From NCBI GenBank assembly GCA_030267965.1, contig BRYA01000267.1:1-26907 (forward strand): a stretch of DNA of 26,907 nucleotides. Direction: 5' to 3'. Shown here piece by piece: positions 1 through 9,800 of this stretch (positions within the stretch are counted from its first letter, which is position 1; every line of letters starts with the position of its first letter). The position numbers and the translations under genes were made by a program. The DNA is from Triparma columacea (Eukaryota > Sar > Bolidophyceae > Parmales > Triparmaceae). The notes under the pieces are model-generated. The model saw nothing but the letters and a program-made list of their open reading frames with translations, made no database searches and had not been told where the DNA came from.

Positions 1-1051
1 CTCCCGCCGCCGCTCCCTTCCCTGTCTTGGATCTTTTCTTGACCATTGCCTCACTCTCCCCCCTTTCGTTCAGTGGTCCCGTGCATTGCACCTTGTGCTC
101 CCTCCAGTGCTTGACCTGACAATCCCGAGAGCAGTAGGCGACGTTGCGACAGGGACACACTAGGAGCTTGTCACGCTCCTTGGCAGTTAGAGCCTCGCAA
201 ACAAAGCAGCAGAAGGGACGGCCTTGAAGGTAATGTTTCGTGATGTTGGCGATTATAGGATCGCGATAGGAAGGAAGGTATGAATCGAATTTGTCTCGAA
301 CTACGTCGGAATCGGGCTTTCCGAGATGAAGAAATGTTGCGAACATCTTTATTGCGACATCTCTACTAAGGCTATCGTCTTCTCCTTTGCACGCTACGAG
401 GCATAGACCCAACACATTATCCACGTCGTTGGTGGTTGGAATAGCACCGCGCGTGAGAAGCAGCCTGAATATGTCGTGTGCTCCATAACTCATAGCATGA
501 GTAAGTGTTGAAAGAATACATCCATTAGGGTGAACCTTTGTCTTGTTCACATTTGCTCCATGATCGAGAAGAGCCGTGGCCTGATTAATGTGCTCCGCAG
601 TAGTAGCATTCATCAACAGGTTGGAATTGTCTTCATCCAACCCTTCGAGTCGTAGGTCCATATTAGGGTCAAGTCCATGTTCTAAGAGCAATCTCAAGAT
701 TGTTGAATTGTCACAATTCTGAATTGACATACCTGCGGCCATGTGCATGACTTCCTTGTTGTCGAAGCCGGCCTCTAAGATAAGCTTGACCATCTCAACA
801 TTTTGGTCATATGAGGCGTCTGTGAGGACTGAAGTCACCTTCCATTGCTCATCAACATGCTTTTTATAAACGCCTAACAAAACCTCAGGACCATGTTCCT
901 TGACAAACCCCTTGATGCGATCCCAGTCTTCCTCACCAGCCCATCCCAAGCACACCTGCTGACCGTCTGTCAAATCGTCCCAACTATATACTGTCACATT
1001 TGTGGTCTCTGATGAATTGTGTGATGATCGTACCTCTGATTGTGACTCCAT
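1..1051 (-). CDS. Ankyrin-repeat / MYND zinc-finger protein, copy A (3' end outside window)
   Basis: The frame is open from an ATG at 1051 down to the window edge (350 codons), so the last ~30-35 residues are missing. It is a close paralogue of the gene at 1385-2527. The N-terminal two thirds hold ankyrin-like helices, with LLLEHGLDPNMD and ALLDHGANVNK as typical turns. The C-terminal part is a MYND zinc finger: CCFVC, CPCRNVAYCSRDC, then HWREH and a final Cys. MYND fingers bind proline-rich peptides in partner proteins, and ankyrin-MYND proteins are usually adaptors; the partner here is unknown. The ankyrin half differs from copy B at many positions while the MYND half is almost the same. 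I see no stop or frameshift, so this copy looks functional. Confidence 0.85.
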   Translation of the reverse strand, partial: MESQSEVRSSHNSSETTNVTVYSWDDLTDGQQVCLGWAGEEDWDRIKGFVKEHGPEVLLGVYKKHVDEQWKVTSVLTDASYDQNVEMVKLILEAGFDNKEVMHMAAGMSIQNCDNSTILRLLLEHGLDPNMDLRLEGLDEDNSNLLMNATTAEHINQATALLDHGANVNKTKVHPNGCILSTLTHAMSYGAHDIFRLLLTRGAIPTTNDVDNVLGLCLVACKGEDDSLSRDVAIKMFATFLHLGKPDSDVVRDKFDSYLPSYRDPIIANITKHYLQGRPFCCFVCEALTAKERDKLLVCPCRNVAYCSRDCQVKHWREHKVQCTGPLNERGESEAMVKKRSKTGKGAAAG

Positions 1052-1384
1052 TTTTGAGCGAACCTATCCCGAATGTAAGTTTATAGCGGCAAATTACGAC
1101 GTGAAAGTGATCAACAAAGCCTTGACAGTACTCCACTTAGGCAGAAATATCGTGTAGGTGCTAATATTGGAGTCCAACCAAAATTGCCACATCACCAACC
1201 CCAAAATCTGTGCTCTGTTCCTACTGCCTCTGAGAAAGTTTCTTCTTGGAAGCAGGAGGGGACAAAATTAGTTGGAGAATACGAAATCGTTCATTCTCAC
1301 GCTAATCGCTAAAAAATAAGCAATTTGATGTACATCGAATTCTGAAATATTGCTTATAGCCACTGCTTTACTGTATTGTTTCGT
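1052..1384. other. Intergenic spacer between the tandem ankyrin-MYND copies
   Basis: No reading frame of note. The left half (1052-1222) is the duplicated promoter/5' flank of copy A. The right half (about 1223-1384) is the 3' flank of copy B, is AT-richer, and has no counterpart beside the other copy within the window. Confidence 0.6.
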
Positions 1385-2527
1385 TCACTTCTTCTTACCC
1401 CTTCCTTTCTTCCCCTTCTTGCCATTCTTGCCATTCTTCCCCGTCGCAACTGTTCCCTCCGCTACTCCCACATCCGCTCCTCCCGCCGCCGCTCCCTTCC
1501 CTGTCTTGGATCTTTTCTTGACCATTGCCTCACTCTCCCCCCTTTCGTTCAGCGGTCCCGTGCACTGCACCCTGTGCTCCCTCCAGTGCTTGACCTGACA
1601 ATCCCGAGAGCAGTAGGCGACGTTGCGACAGGGACACATATGGAGCTTGTCGCGCCCCTTGGCAGTTAGAGCCTCGCAAACAAAGCAGCAGAAGGGACGG
1701 CCTTGAAGGTAATGTTTCGTGATGTTGGTGATTGTAGGATCGTGATAGGAAGGATGGGTTGAATTGAATTTGTCTTGGACTACGTCGGAATCGGGCTTTC
1801 CGAGATGAAGAAATGTTGTAAACATCTTTATTGCGACATCTCTAGGAAGCCTAGGGTGTTCTCCTTTGCACCCCACGAGGGAATGACTTAACACATGAAA
1901 CACGTCGTTGGTGGTTGGAATAGCACCGCGCGCAAAAAATAGCCTGCACATGTCGTGTGCTCCATAACTCATAGCAATAGTAAGTGGTGAAACAACATCT
2001 CCATCAGGGGTAACCACTATCTTGTTCACATTTGCTCCATGATCGAGAAGTGCTGTGGCCTGATCAATGTGTCCCCTTCTAGCAGCAAACATCAACAGGT
2101 TGGTACCTTTCATCAACCCTTCGACTCGTAGGTCCATATTAGGGTCAAGTCCATGTTCTAAGAGCAATCTCAAGATTGTTGAATTGTCACTATTCTCCAT
2201 TGATATTTGTGCGGCCACGAACATGGCTTCCTTGTTGTCAAAGCCGGCCTCTAAAGTGAGCTTGATTATCTCAACATTTTGGTGGTATGAGGCCTCTATG
2301 AGGACTGAACCTACCTTCCATTCCTCATCAACAAGCTCTGTATAAGCGCCTAACAAAACCTCAGGACCATGTTCCTTGGCATACCCCTTGATGAGATCCC
2401 AGTCTTGGTCACTAGCCCATTTCAAGCACAACTGCTGACCGTCTGTCAAATCGTCCCAACTAGATACTGTCACATTTGTGGTCTCGGATGAATTGTGTGA
2501 CGATTGTACCTCTGATTGTAATTCCAT
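1385..2527 (-). CDS. Ankyrin-repeat / MYND zinc-finger protein, copy B (complete)
   Basis: A complete 380-residue intronless frame with ATG at 2527 and TGA at 1387-1385. Residues ~60-250 contain ankyrin-type repeats (LRLLLEHGLDPNMD, LLDHGANVNK). Residues 280-322 form a MYND finger with the full Cys/His set (CCFVC, CPC, YCSRDC, HWREH, VQC). The C-terminus is a Lys/Gly tail (KNGKNGKKGKKGRGKKK), which could act as a nuclear localisation or nucleic-acid-binding tail. The role is inferred to be a protein-protein adaptor; MYND domains are also found in SET-domain methyltransferases, but no SET domain is present. The gene is divergent from the GTPase gene at 2770, with about 240 bp between the two starts. 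Confidence 0.9.
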   Translation of the reverse strand: MELQSEVQSSHNSSETTNVTVSSWDDLTDGQQLCLKWASDQDWDLIKGYAKEHGPEVLLGAYTELVDEEWKVGSVLIEASYHQNVEIIKLTLEAGFDNKEAMFVAAQISMENSDNSTILRLLLEHGLDPNMDLRVEGLMKGTNLLMFAARRGHIDQATALLDHGANVNKIVVTPDGDVVSPLTIAMSYGAHDMCRLFFARGAIPTTNDVFHVLSHSLVGCKGEHPRLPRDVAIKMFTTFLHLGKPDSDVVQDKFNSTHPSYHDPTITNITKHYLQGRPFCCFVCEALTAKGRDKLHMCPCRNVAYCSRDCQVKHWREHRVQCTGPLNERGESEAMVKKRSKTGKGAAAGGADVGVAEGTVATGKNGKNGKKGKKGRGKKK

Positions 2528-2769
2528 TTTTGAGCGAACTTATCCCGAATGTAAGTTTATAGCGGCAAATTACGATGTGAAAGTGATCAACAAAGCCTTG
2601 AAGCTACTCCACTTAGGCAGAAGTGTCGTGTAGGTGCTAATATTGAGTCTAACCAAAACTGCCACCAACCCCAAAATAAATCTGTGCTCTTTTCCTCCGC
2701 ATGAGAGCGGATTTATTTTGGGATCTTCTTGATCACTCACCAGTGTATTGTGTGAAACAATATTCGAAC
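2528..2769. promoter_or_regulatory. Divergent promoter region with a 13-bp perfect inverted repeat
   Basis: Spacer between the ankyrin-MYND copy B start (2527, minus) and the preferred GTPase start (2770, plus). It contains the perfect inverted repeat CCCAAAATAAATC (2670-2682) / GATTTATTTTGGG (2710-2722), separated by 27 nt. The loop contains an upstream ATG at 2701 that is in frame with the GTPase. The hairpin could form in DNA or in the 5' leader; a regulatory role is inference. Confidence 0.5.
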
Positions 2770-5700
2770 ATGGGAAACGCTAAAAGCGAACCCGTAGTAC
2801 CGACCCTCACACCAGTCGTCCCAGCTTCCGTGCCTGCCCCCGCGTCTGCCCCTAAACCCACCAACAACCCCCCAGTGGACGAGCCAACCGGACAATGTCC
2901 TACTCCTGCTCATGCCCCTCTCACTTTTCTCCCGATCGGGACGCAGCACTCACGGGCCAAGCACAACTTCCGGCTTGCTGTTATGAAGGTCGAGACCATG
3001 AACCGCTGCGCCTATCAGTTGAATGGCTGCTCCAAAGTTTCCAAAGGCCGGCCCGAAGAAAAGATAACCCTCGACCCTAATGAGCCTCCGAGACTGGTCT
3101 TCGTAGGGCTCACGGGTAGCGGAAAGTCATCACTTTGTACTGCGCTAACTGGACAGGACCTGAAGGGTGAGACCAAGTTCAAGATCGGCAAAGGCGCCAA
3201 GTCCGAAACTGTCACGTGCAACAAGCTTAGCCTCCCCTGGCTTGGCGACACTGGAAATGGGGAATTCGTGTGCATTGACACCCCGGGCCTGAACGACTCG
3301 GAGGGTCGCGACGACATGCTGATTAACGACATCGTTGGGGCCATGAAGGATGTGGAGTACGTGACCGCCGTTGTGATAGTGGTTAACTCCTCGGAGGCGC
3401 GCTTCAACAAAGCGCTGCAAGACATGCTCCACAGGTTTGAGGAAACCTTCTGCGGCCCCGCGGAAGATCTGGACGATCCGACGATTCCAGACCCCGAGTA
3501 CGAAAAAAGGTGCAACTTCTTCTTCGAAAATATTCTCATCGTTTTCCAGCGGTGGAAGATGAACGAAGACGCCGTTGCAGACCGGGAGGACGACTTAATC
3601 ACAGAGGAGTCCGTTGCCAAGGATTTCAATAGTCAGCTCCGCGCCAAGTTTCCTTACTGCAAGAAAGACGTGCCATGCGTCTTTGTCGACTCGCACGATC
3701 GAAAGCCTGAACGCAAAAAGCCGGCGCTTCTGCGTGTTCGCGATTTGGTCCCGCCCGACGTCTTCCGCACCCAATCCGTTAACCAAATCGTCCCCCGGAT
3801 CCAAGACTACGACGGAAGGTCCCAAATTATCGTGAACAGTACGGAGATCGTGCCAATGCGCCCAGTTCTCGTCGACAAGAAGATTGAGATCGACGAGTGG
3901 ACCATTTACCCTCCTGCCCCCCAAGGCCTTCAAATTATGCCCTGCGGATCCATCATTGGTGTTCCCGAAGCCTGGTCTCCGCGTTCCACATACCAGATCA
4001 AAGCGAAGAGTAAAGGTGGCCAGGAATCCAAGGAGTTCGAACTAGAGATTGAAATTGGACTTTCAAAGAGCGACCTTGAGCAAGAAATTGAACGCGCCAG
4101 CCCTCAGATCAAAACTCATCTCGCAAAGGTTGTGAATGCGGCGAAGGTTGCTAGCGAAGAGGATCTCAAAAACGAGCTGCAGAAGGTCGAAGCTGCGAAG
4201 AACGAATATCTCGCTAAACTCACTTCACAGTATGAAGAAAAGTACCCTAACATGAAGAGCCTACCGGAATTAATTGGGCGCTGTAAGGCGGCGGCCGGAA
4301 GAATTTCTCTCGACTTTTCGGTGGAACTTCAAGCCATGCAATCAAAATACGTAAGCGAGCAACAGAAGAAGGAGATGAAGTTTATAAAAGCCAAGCAGAA
4401 CGTCAAGGATTTGCTTTACGAGTTGACTGAAGACTACGATGATCTCAAGGCTCGGATAGATGCGCTCAAGAGCCTGGAAATCCCTGAAGGCCACACAAAC
4501 AAGACTCTCGATAGAGCCACCAAAATGCTCAAGGAGATCGAGCCTGTTACCTGCTCCTCGAAATATTGCCCGCATAAATGCATGAGAAGGGATATTGAGT
4601 CGCACATGCAGACTTGCATTTTCGCGATGCCCCTAAAAAACCAGTCGCAGATCATCAAGTTCCCCTCAGAAAACTGTGACGACAAACTTGAAATTCAGAG
4701 CAGCATTTACAGCGAGTGGGCTGGAGTGTACACAAAAGGACAGTGCCCACCCATCGAAGGGGACAAGGGTGATGGATATTGGATGATAAATCAAGGCGAA
4801 GGACGCGTCCAACGCGTGCTTCCTGCAGGTAGCGGTGCTGTCAAGTGGACCGTTCAGTCGTGGGCCGGCGAAGGTAGCGATAAAGTTGTTTTCACTAGTA
4901 CCAACGAAGCAGCCAACGTTGCGGATGTGAGGTTCGACGGCATGGAAATAAAGCCGGCAACCTTGAAAATGTCTTGGTCGACGGATCAGAAGCTATCGAG
5001 GGCCATGAATCAATCAGCACCCAAGTTGGTGTACTTTTCAGGGATGTGGTGTCCTTACTGTCCGCCGTTTACAGCAAAATTAAAGATCTTCTACGAAACA
5101 CTGCAGGAACACTTTAGCGAGATTCTCGACAACGACGAGGCGCCTATCGAAATTATCTTCATTTCGTGGGAGAGGGAGGGTGGGGGAGATGAGCAAGATA
5201 TGTTGAACTATTTTTCCGGCCATCACGGGGATTGGCTCGCACTCCCGTACGAGTGCCGAGAAACGAAGGAGGCGATGGATGAGAAATTTCAAGTCGGAGG
5301 AGTTCCATGGCTAAAAGTCATCGGCAACGACTCGACGGAAATTGAGTACTTTAGCGAAGGCGGAAAGTTCGACATCGCTTCAGAGATTAGAGCTCTCAAT
5401 CCCAAAGACAAAAAGGAAACGCTCAAGAGCAATGTCATGAAGATCTACAAGGAGCTCAAAGACCACTACAAGTGTGCCGCGGAGATCGAAGAAGAGCAGG
5501 CGAAAAAAGAAGAAGAGCAGGCGAAAAAAGATGCTGAAAAGCTGGCGAAGGAAAGACGAATGTCCGCATTCATGGCAAACCAAGAGAACCAGAACAAAAT
5601 GATTCTCGAGAACCAGCACTCCATCCAGCACTCCATCCATAACATGCACCTGGACATCAAGTCAGGTTTCCAAGCGTTCGACAAAAAGATCGGTAACGTA

Positions 5701-6690
5701 ATCAACGCTGTGTACGAAGCCACCGAAGTTCAAGTTCCCTCGTCCTTCATAATCTTGCCGCACAAGATTCCGGCAAGCACGTCCGAGGACCTCATATCCT
5801 ACGACGGAAGCGGGTCCACCTTCCAGGTCGCCTCAGGCTGCGTAGGCACTGCCTTAGAAAAAGCGAACGAAGCCGTCGAAACTGCGAATCGCGCAGCTGG
5901 GTGGCTTTCGAAACTCTCCGACATTGGTTCAGCTTTGATGGGCGGGAACGTTGGAGAGGCTGTCTCAGGCACTGTTGATGCTTTCATGGAGAGTGCTTTG
6001 GGGCAGGATCACCTGTACCTTTACTTGATCGACGAGTTAACAGGTGAGTGCGGTGAGCGAGCGGTGAGCGAAGCGAACTGCTGAAGGGGTCCAATGTTGC
6101 GTCCAATGTTGCGTCCAATGTTGCGTCCAATGTTGCGTCCAATGTTTGGTCCAATGTTGGGTCCAATGTTGCGTCCAATGTTGCGTCCACTGTTGGGTCC
6201 TTTGCTTTTTCCATTACTAACTCTTCGTTTCACAGGCTTACCTGTGATTCCAGAGGACGGGAGCGTCTACCCAATCGACATTAAAGTCGACAACCCCAAA
6301 GCGGTTACGTTAACGAAGAAGCTCTTACCCGTGATGCGTACAGGGTTGCAGGTTGCGACGTTGTTAAATGGTACGGCCTCCGTAGGAAGGCTGTTCGGTT
6401 TTCCGGTGCCAACAGTACCAGAGGCGTTGACGGGGGCGGTTGAGAGTGCGGTGAAAGTGTCTGAAGGAGGTAGCAACCTAGCAGGCGACTTTGACAAGTT
6501 AAATGCGTGTGTTGAAGATGCTGTGGAAGGGGAGGGTGAGGAAGCGAAAAAGGGCATAAGGGGAGCTTTGCTGAGCGAGTTTGGGGAGCTGTTGAAACGG
6601 TACGACACGAACAAGGATTATTGTGGGTTGAGGAGGAGGGCGAGTCCTGATGGGCATGCGCTTTGGACTGCACATGAGCTGAGTGAGTGA
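2770..6690 (+). CDS. AIG1-type GTPase fused to a nucleoredoxin-like thioredoxin domain (2 exons)
   Basis: Exons 2770-6043 and 6236-6690 give 1242 residues. The join is in phase at ACAG/GTGAGT and TTTCACAG, with a TACTAAC branch site at 6215-6221. I chose the ATG at 2770 because MGNAKS fits the N-myristoylation signal; an in-frame ATG at 2701 would add 23 residues. Order of parts: P-loop GLTGSGKSS (~113), DTPG (~170), a G4 region with IVFQRWKMNE instead of a plain TKxD, a He_PIG/cadherin-like beta segment (~376-430), long alpha-helical coiled coil, a TRAF-like Cys/His cluster (CPHKC...HMQTC, ~599), an unidentified beta-rich part, a TryX/nucleoredoxin fold with WCPYC (~759) and cis-Pro GGVPW, then an E/K/Q coiled coil (~905-940). 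AIG1/GIMAP GTPases act at membranes, often in immunity; a membrane-tethered redox-linked GTPase is inference. Confidence 0.85.
6044..6235 (+). other. Terminal intron of the GTPase-thioredoxin gene
   Basis: A 192-nt GT-AG intron with donor GTGAGTG, branch site TACTAAC and acceptor TTTCACAG. The length is a multiple of three, but an in-frame TGA at 6082-6084 lies inside. Retention would therefore end the protein after a short tail (GECGERAVSEANC) and remove the last ~150 residues. The 5' part carries a gagcgaagcga motif like that in introns of other genes here. Confidence 0.85.
6089..6200. repeat. 12-bp minisatellite (GTCCAATGTTGC, ~9 copies) inside an intron
   Basis: About nine head-to-tail 12-bp units with minor changes (TTGC, TTTG, TTGG, one CACTG) fill most of the GTPase gene's intron. 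Units divisible by three keep long frames open in both directions (Met-Leu-Arg-Pro repeats), which produces spurious ORFs. Confidence 0.95.
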
Positions 6691-6870
6691 GTGAGTGAGT
6701 GAGTGAAGGGGAGAACTGTGGTTGTGAATATAAAGAGATCATTACGAAGAGCGCGAGGCACAGTTTGATTTTTTAGTATTGTACATTGTTATCGTTTAAG
6801 CGTTTTTAGCGTATTTTTCAGCGTTCACATTTTGTCAACACCCTCCACCCCCCCCTTCCCTCCCCCTACC
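6691..6870. other. Convergent 3' spacer between the GTPase and UNR-like genes
   Basis: A (GAGT)n microsatellite overlaps the GTPase stop codon (about 6679-6703). AT-rich sequence follows (6770-6840), then a C-rich tract (6841-6870) just before the stop of the minus-strand gene. No reading frame of interest. Confidence 0.5.
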
Positions 6871-9800
6871 CTAAAATCTCTGCATCGCCCTCGAGTTGAC
6901 CTTAAGTTCCGTCGTTGGTAGTATAATTTTCTCCACCTTGTCCTCCTCCTCCTCCTTCTCAGGGGGAGGAGGGGCCTCTGAGGCGGGCACGAACTCCTGG
7001 ACGAACTTACTTAATCGAGACGTCCAACCAGCCTTGAAGCCTATAGTACCATCTGGTCCCACCGCCATTGACGATTGCGCCATGATTTGTCCTCCCATAT
7101 TTTTAAGTTCAGACTTAACTGTTAGGTTAAGTTTCTGCCTCTCCGTTGATGCCTCCTTCCCCGTGTTAACCCTGGATGTCAGGTAAAGGTCCTTCGTCCT
7201 TGCTATTCCGTAGATCTCGCCCTCGTATAGTATCGCCTCGATCTCGTCACCCTCCTTTAGGACCTTGCCCTCGCAGCTCACGACCTTTTCAAAGGTGAAG
7301 GGGTAGGCGGTTGTAGAGGTGGCGAGGACACCGCCCGACGAGGTAAGGGATGTTGTTTTACCCTTGACAGTGGCGGCCTTGTCGGCGCCCTTGACGACCT
7401 TGATGTTAGTTATGCCCTTGGCTCCCTTTTTTGCACGTGAGAAGGAAACAAAGTCCCCCCGCTTGGCTGGGTTCGCAGTCTCTCCTCTGGAGGGTGCAGC
7501 CTTGGACGTTAGCTGGAGGGGTAGAGGAACTTCCGTCGTTACCGTGCGGTACTTCTGCTTGCTTTGTGTGCCGTCAGCATTGGCGGCGGCGGCTGGGGGG
7601 GGGGAGGCGTCCGTGGCTCCTGTTGTGTCTGAGGCGCCAGAGGTTAAGGCAGAAGCCGAAATAGCAGATGCGGCTAAGGCAGCACCATCGCTCTCACCAA
7701 CCTGCGACGGGGCTTGGGGGTTAGAATATAAGAATCGCGTCACAGGCTTCGTATATTTTCTTCGCTCTTGTCCTTTGCTTCAATTCTCACCTCCTCCACC
7801 GGCACCTTTTCCTTCACCACCGTGAAGAGGCCCTGCGGGTCCTTCGTGCATAGAAGTTTTCCCTCGATCTTGACCCCCGTTTCGAAGGACCTCCCCAGCC
7901 CCTGGTTCGTCTGGGCGACCGACGTGTACGTCGGCTCTAGGAGTACGTAGCCTGTGCACGCTTTCGTTAAGTCAACCTCCTTTGATGGTTGAACCTTTAT
8001 AGTACCGGGGGGAAGGACGGTTACGCAGACAGCGCTCTCCTTGCCCTTCTTTGTGACAACCTTGAATTTAACTTCGTCGCCCTTTTTCACGCTTGGGCCC
8101 GCCGAATCGTTGGGTACCCAGAGCTTGCCGTGGAACTTTCCCCCTGAAGAGGTTGGGGCTGGTGAGGAAATTGAAGGCGAGGCTGTTGTAGTGGCGTCTC
8201 CGTTTGCAGCGGGGGGGGCTGGAAGTGGGGCAATGACCTCTGTGAGGTGAAAGAATACGTGTTTCGAGTTGACCTGCGGGCGACGAGCGAAGCGGGCGAC
8301 GAGCGAAGCGAGTCGCGCAAGGGGTTGGTGCGTAATTGGGGTGCGTTAGTGGGGAGTGGGGTGGTTAGGTTTGTGCCGAGGCGAGCGTAGCGAGCCATGA
8401 GAAGGTGTGGCTAACCCTTCCTCCCCTCCTGTCCCTTCCTGCGCCTTTCCTCTTCTCCACTCATGCTTTTCCTCGCGCCCCCCTCTCACCTCCTCGTCGT
8501 TTACTTGCGCAATGAATCCAAAGTGACGGACGGTGTTAACGTCCGTAACGAAGCCGAACATTTCCCCCGCGTCGCCACCGGGCGAAGAGGCGCGGGCGAC
8601 GCGCTTCGCCTCGGTAACCTGAAGGTTTTCAACGCGGTAGTTGAGACCCCCGCCACCGGGGGCCTTACGGGAGGACGATATCCTGTCGAGGTAAAGGTCG
8701 AACTTCACAATGTCGCCCTTTTGCGGTTGCGCTGAGGCTCCGTGTGAGAAGGTAACCCTGGAAACAGGTTTCAGGGATCCCGGGTGTGAGCTGGCGGCGA
8801 GCGAAGCGGCGGCGAGCGAAGCGAGTTGCGGGAGGGGTTGCGTTGAGGGTTAGGATTGTGAGACGAGCGAAGCGAGTCGCGGGAGGGGTTGCATGGAAGG
8901 TTAGGATTGTTGCGTTAGAAAGTGATGTCGTTGCTAAGTTTCTTGATTTTTCCCATTCTCACCTGCCCGAGGTTGCTGCCACGGTAGGTTCGGTGTTAGT
9001 GTTTGATGATTTTTCAACCGAGATCGTCCCGTCGTTCGCCTCGTTGATCGAAACGCCTTCCACCGCCATGCCCCGGAGGACCTCGCGCTCGACGAAGCTC
9101 AGGGTATCTGGCATGGTGATAGCGTCCCTCCCTTTAGGGTCCGCGACCTCTGTGACAGTCGCAAAGAGCGAGGTGTGAAGGTGGTTCAGGAGGCTCGGGT
9201 CAGGGTTGTATGGTGAGGGGAGGGAGATTGTGCCTGGGACGTTGGAGGACGGTTCCTTGGTGATGGTGCCAGTGACACCCTCCTCTAAAAGGATAATGTT
9301 CTGTCCTTCCTCTTCCTTCTCTACATTTACGCGCGATCCCCTGAAGCTCATTTCCCCCTCCTTCTTCCACTGTGGTTCCATATCAAACGTCACAACGCTC
9401 CCGATCTTCGGTGCGTCGCTCTTGGGTAGGGTGTCTGATATTCTAAAGTACACATCAACGAGCCTGGGGGTTGGGGGTTGGGGGTTGGGTTGGGGGTTGG
9501 GTTAGGAGTTGGGTTGGGGGTTGGGTTCGGATGTGATTTCATCGTCCTCCTCCTCATCCTCCTCTTGGGTTGGGTTCGGAGTGTGCTTTCTTCTTCCTCC
9601 TCCTCATCCTCCTCGCGTGCAACACCCTGTCCCTTTCTCATTGCCCCTCTCACCTATTGAACGTCCTGACGAAGCCGTACCCTTCGTTCAATTTCAGGCT
9701 CGCAACCACTCCCTTCTCCCTCCACTCGCAGGCGAACTTCTCCATTCTGACGTCCCTCGCCCACAGCTTTTCCTCGTCCGCCAGGCCGCAAACGAGCTCG

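Larger units (their letters stand above)
1..2697. repeat. Tandem duplication of an ankyrin-MYND gene with its 5' flank (~1.48 kb period)
   Basis: Bases 1-1222 and 1485-2697 align along their whole length, with small indels and scattered substitutions. The match includes the coding sequence and about 170 bp upstream of each ATG (1052-1222 against 2528-2697), so the promoter was copied with the gene. The duplication stops where the GTPase gene's 5' region begins. The period between the two ATGs is 1476 bp. Confidence 0.9.

Noticed and set aside
6094..6235. ATG-started plus-strand frame beginning with Met-Leu-Arg-Pro repeats
   Set aside because: This part is the 12-bp minisatellite intron; the frame becomes real only after the acceptor at 6235, as exon 2 of the GTPase gene.
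8087..8398. Minus-strand frame starting MARYARLGT
   Set aside because: It crosses intron 4 of the UNR-like gene and runs out of frame with exon 5; the cold-shock motif VNSKHVFFHLTEV is in the other frame.
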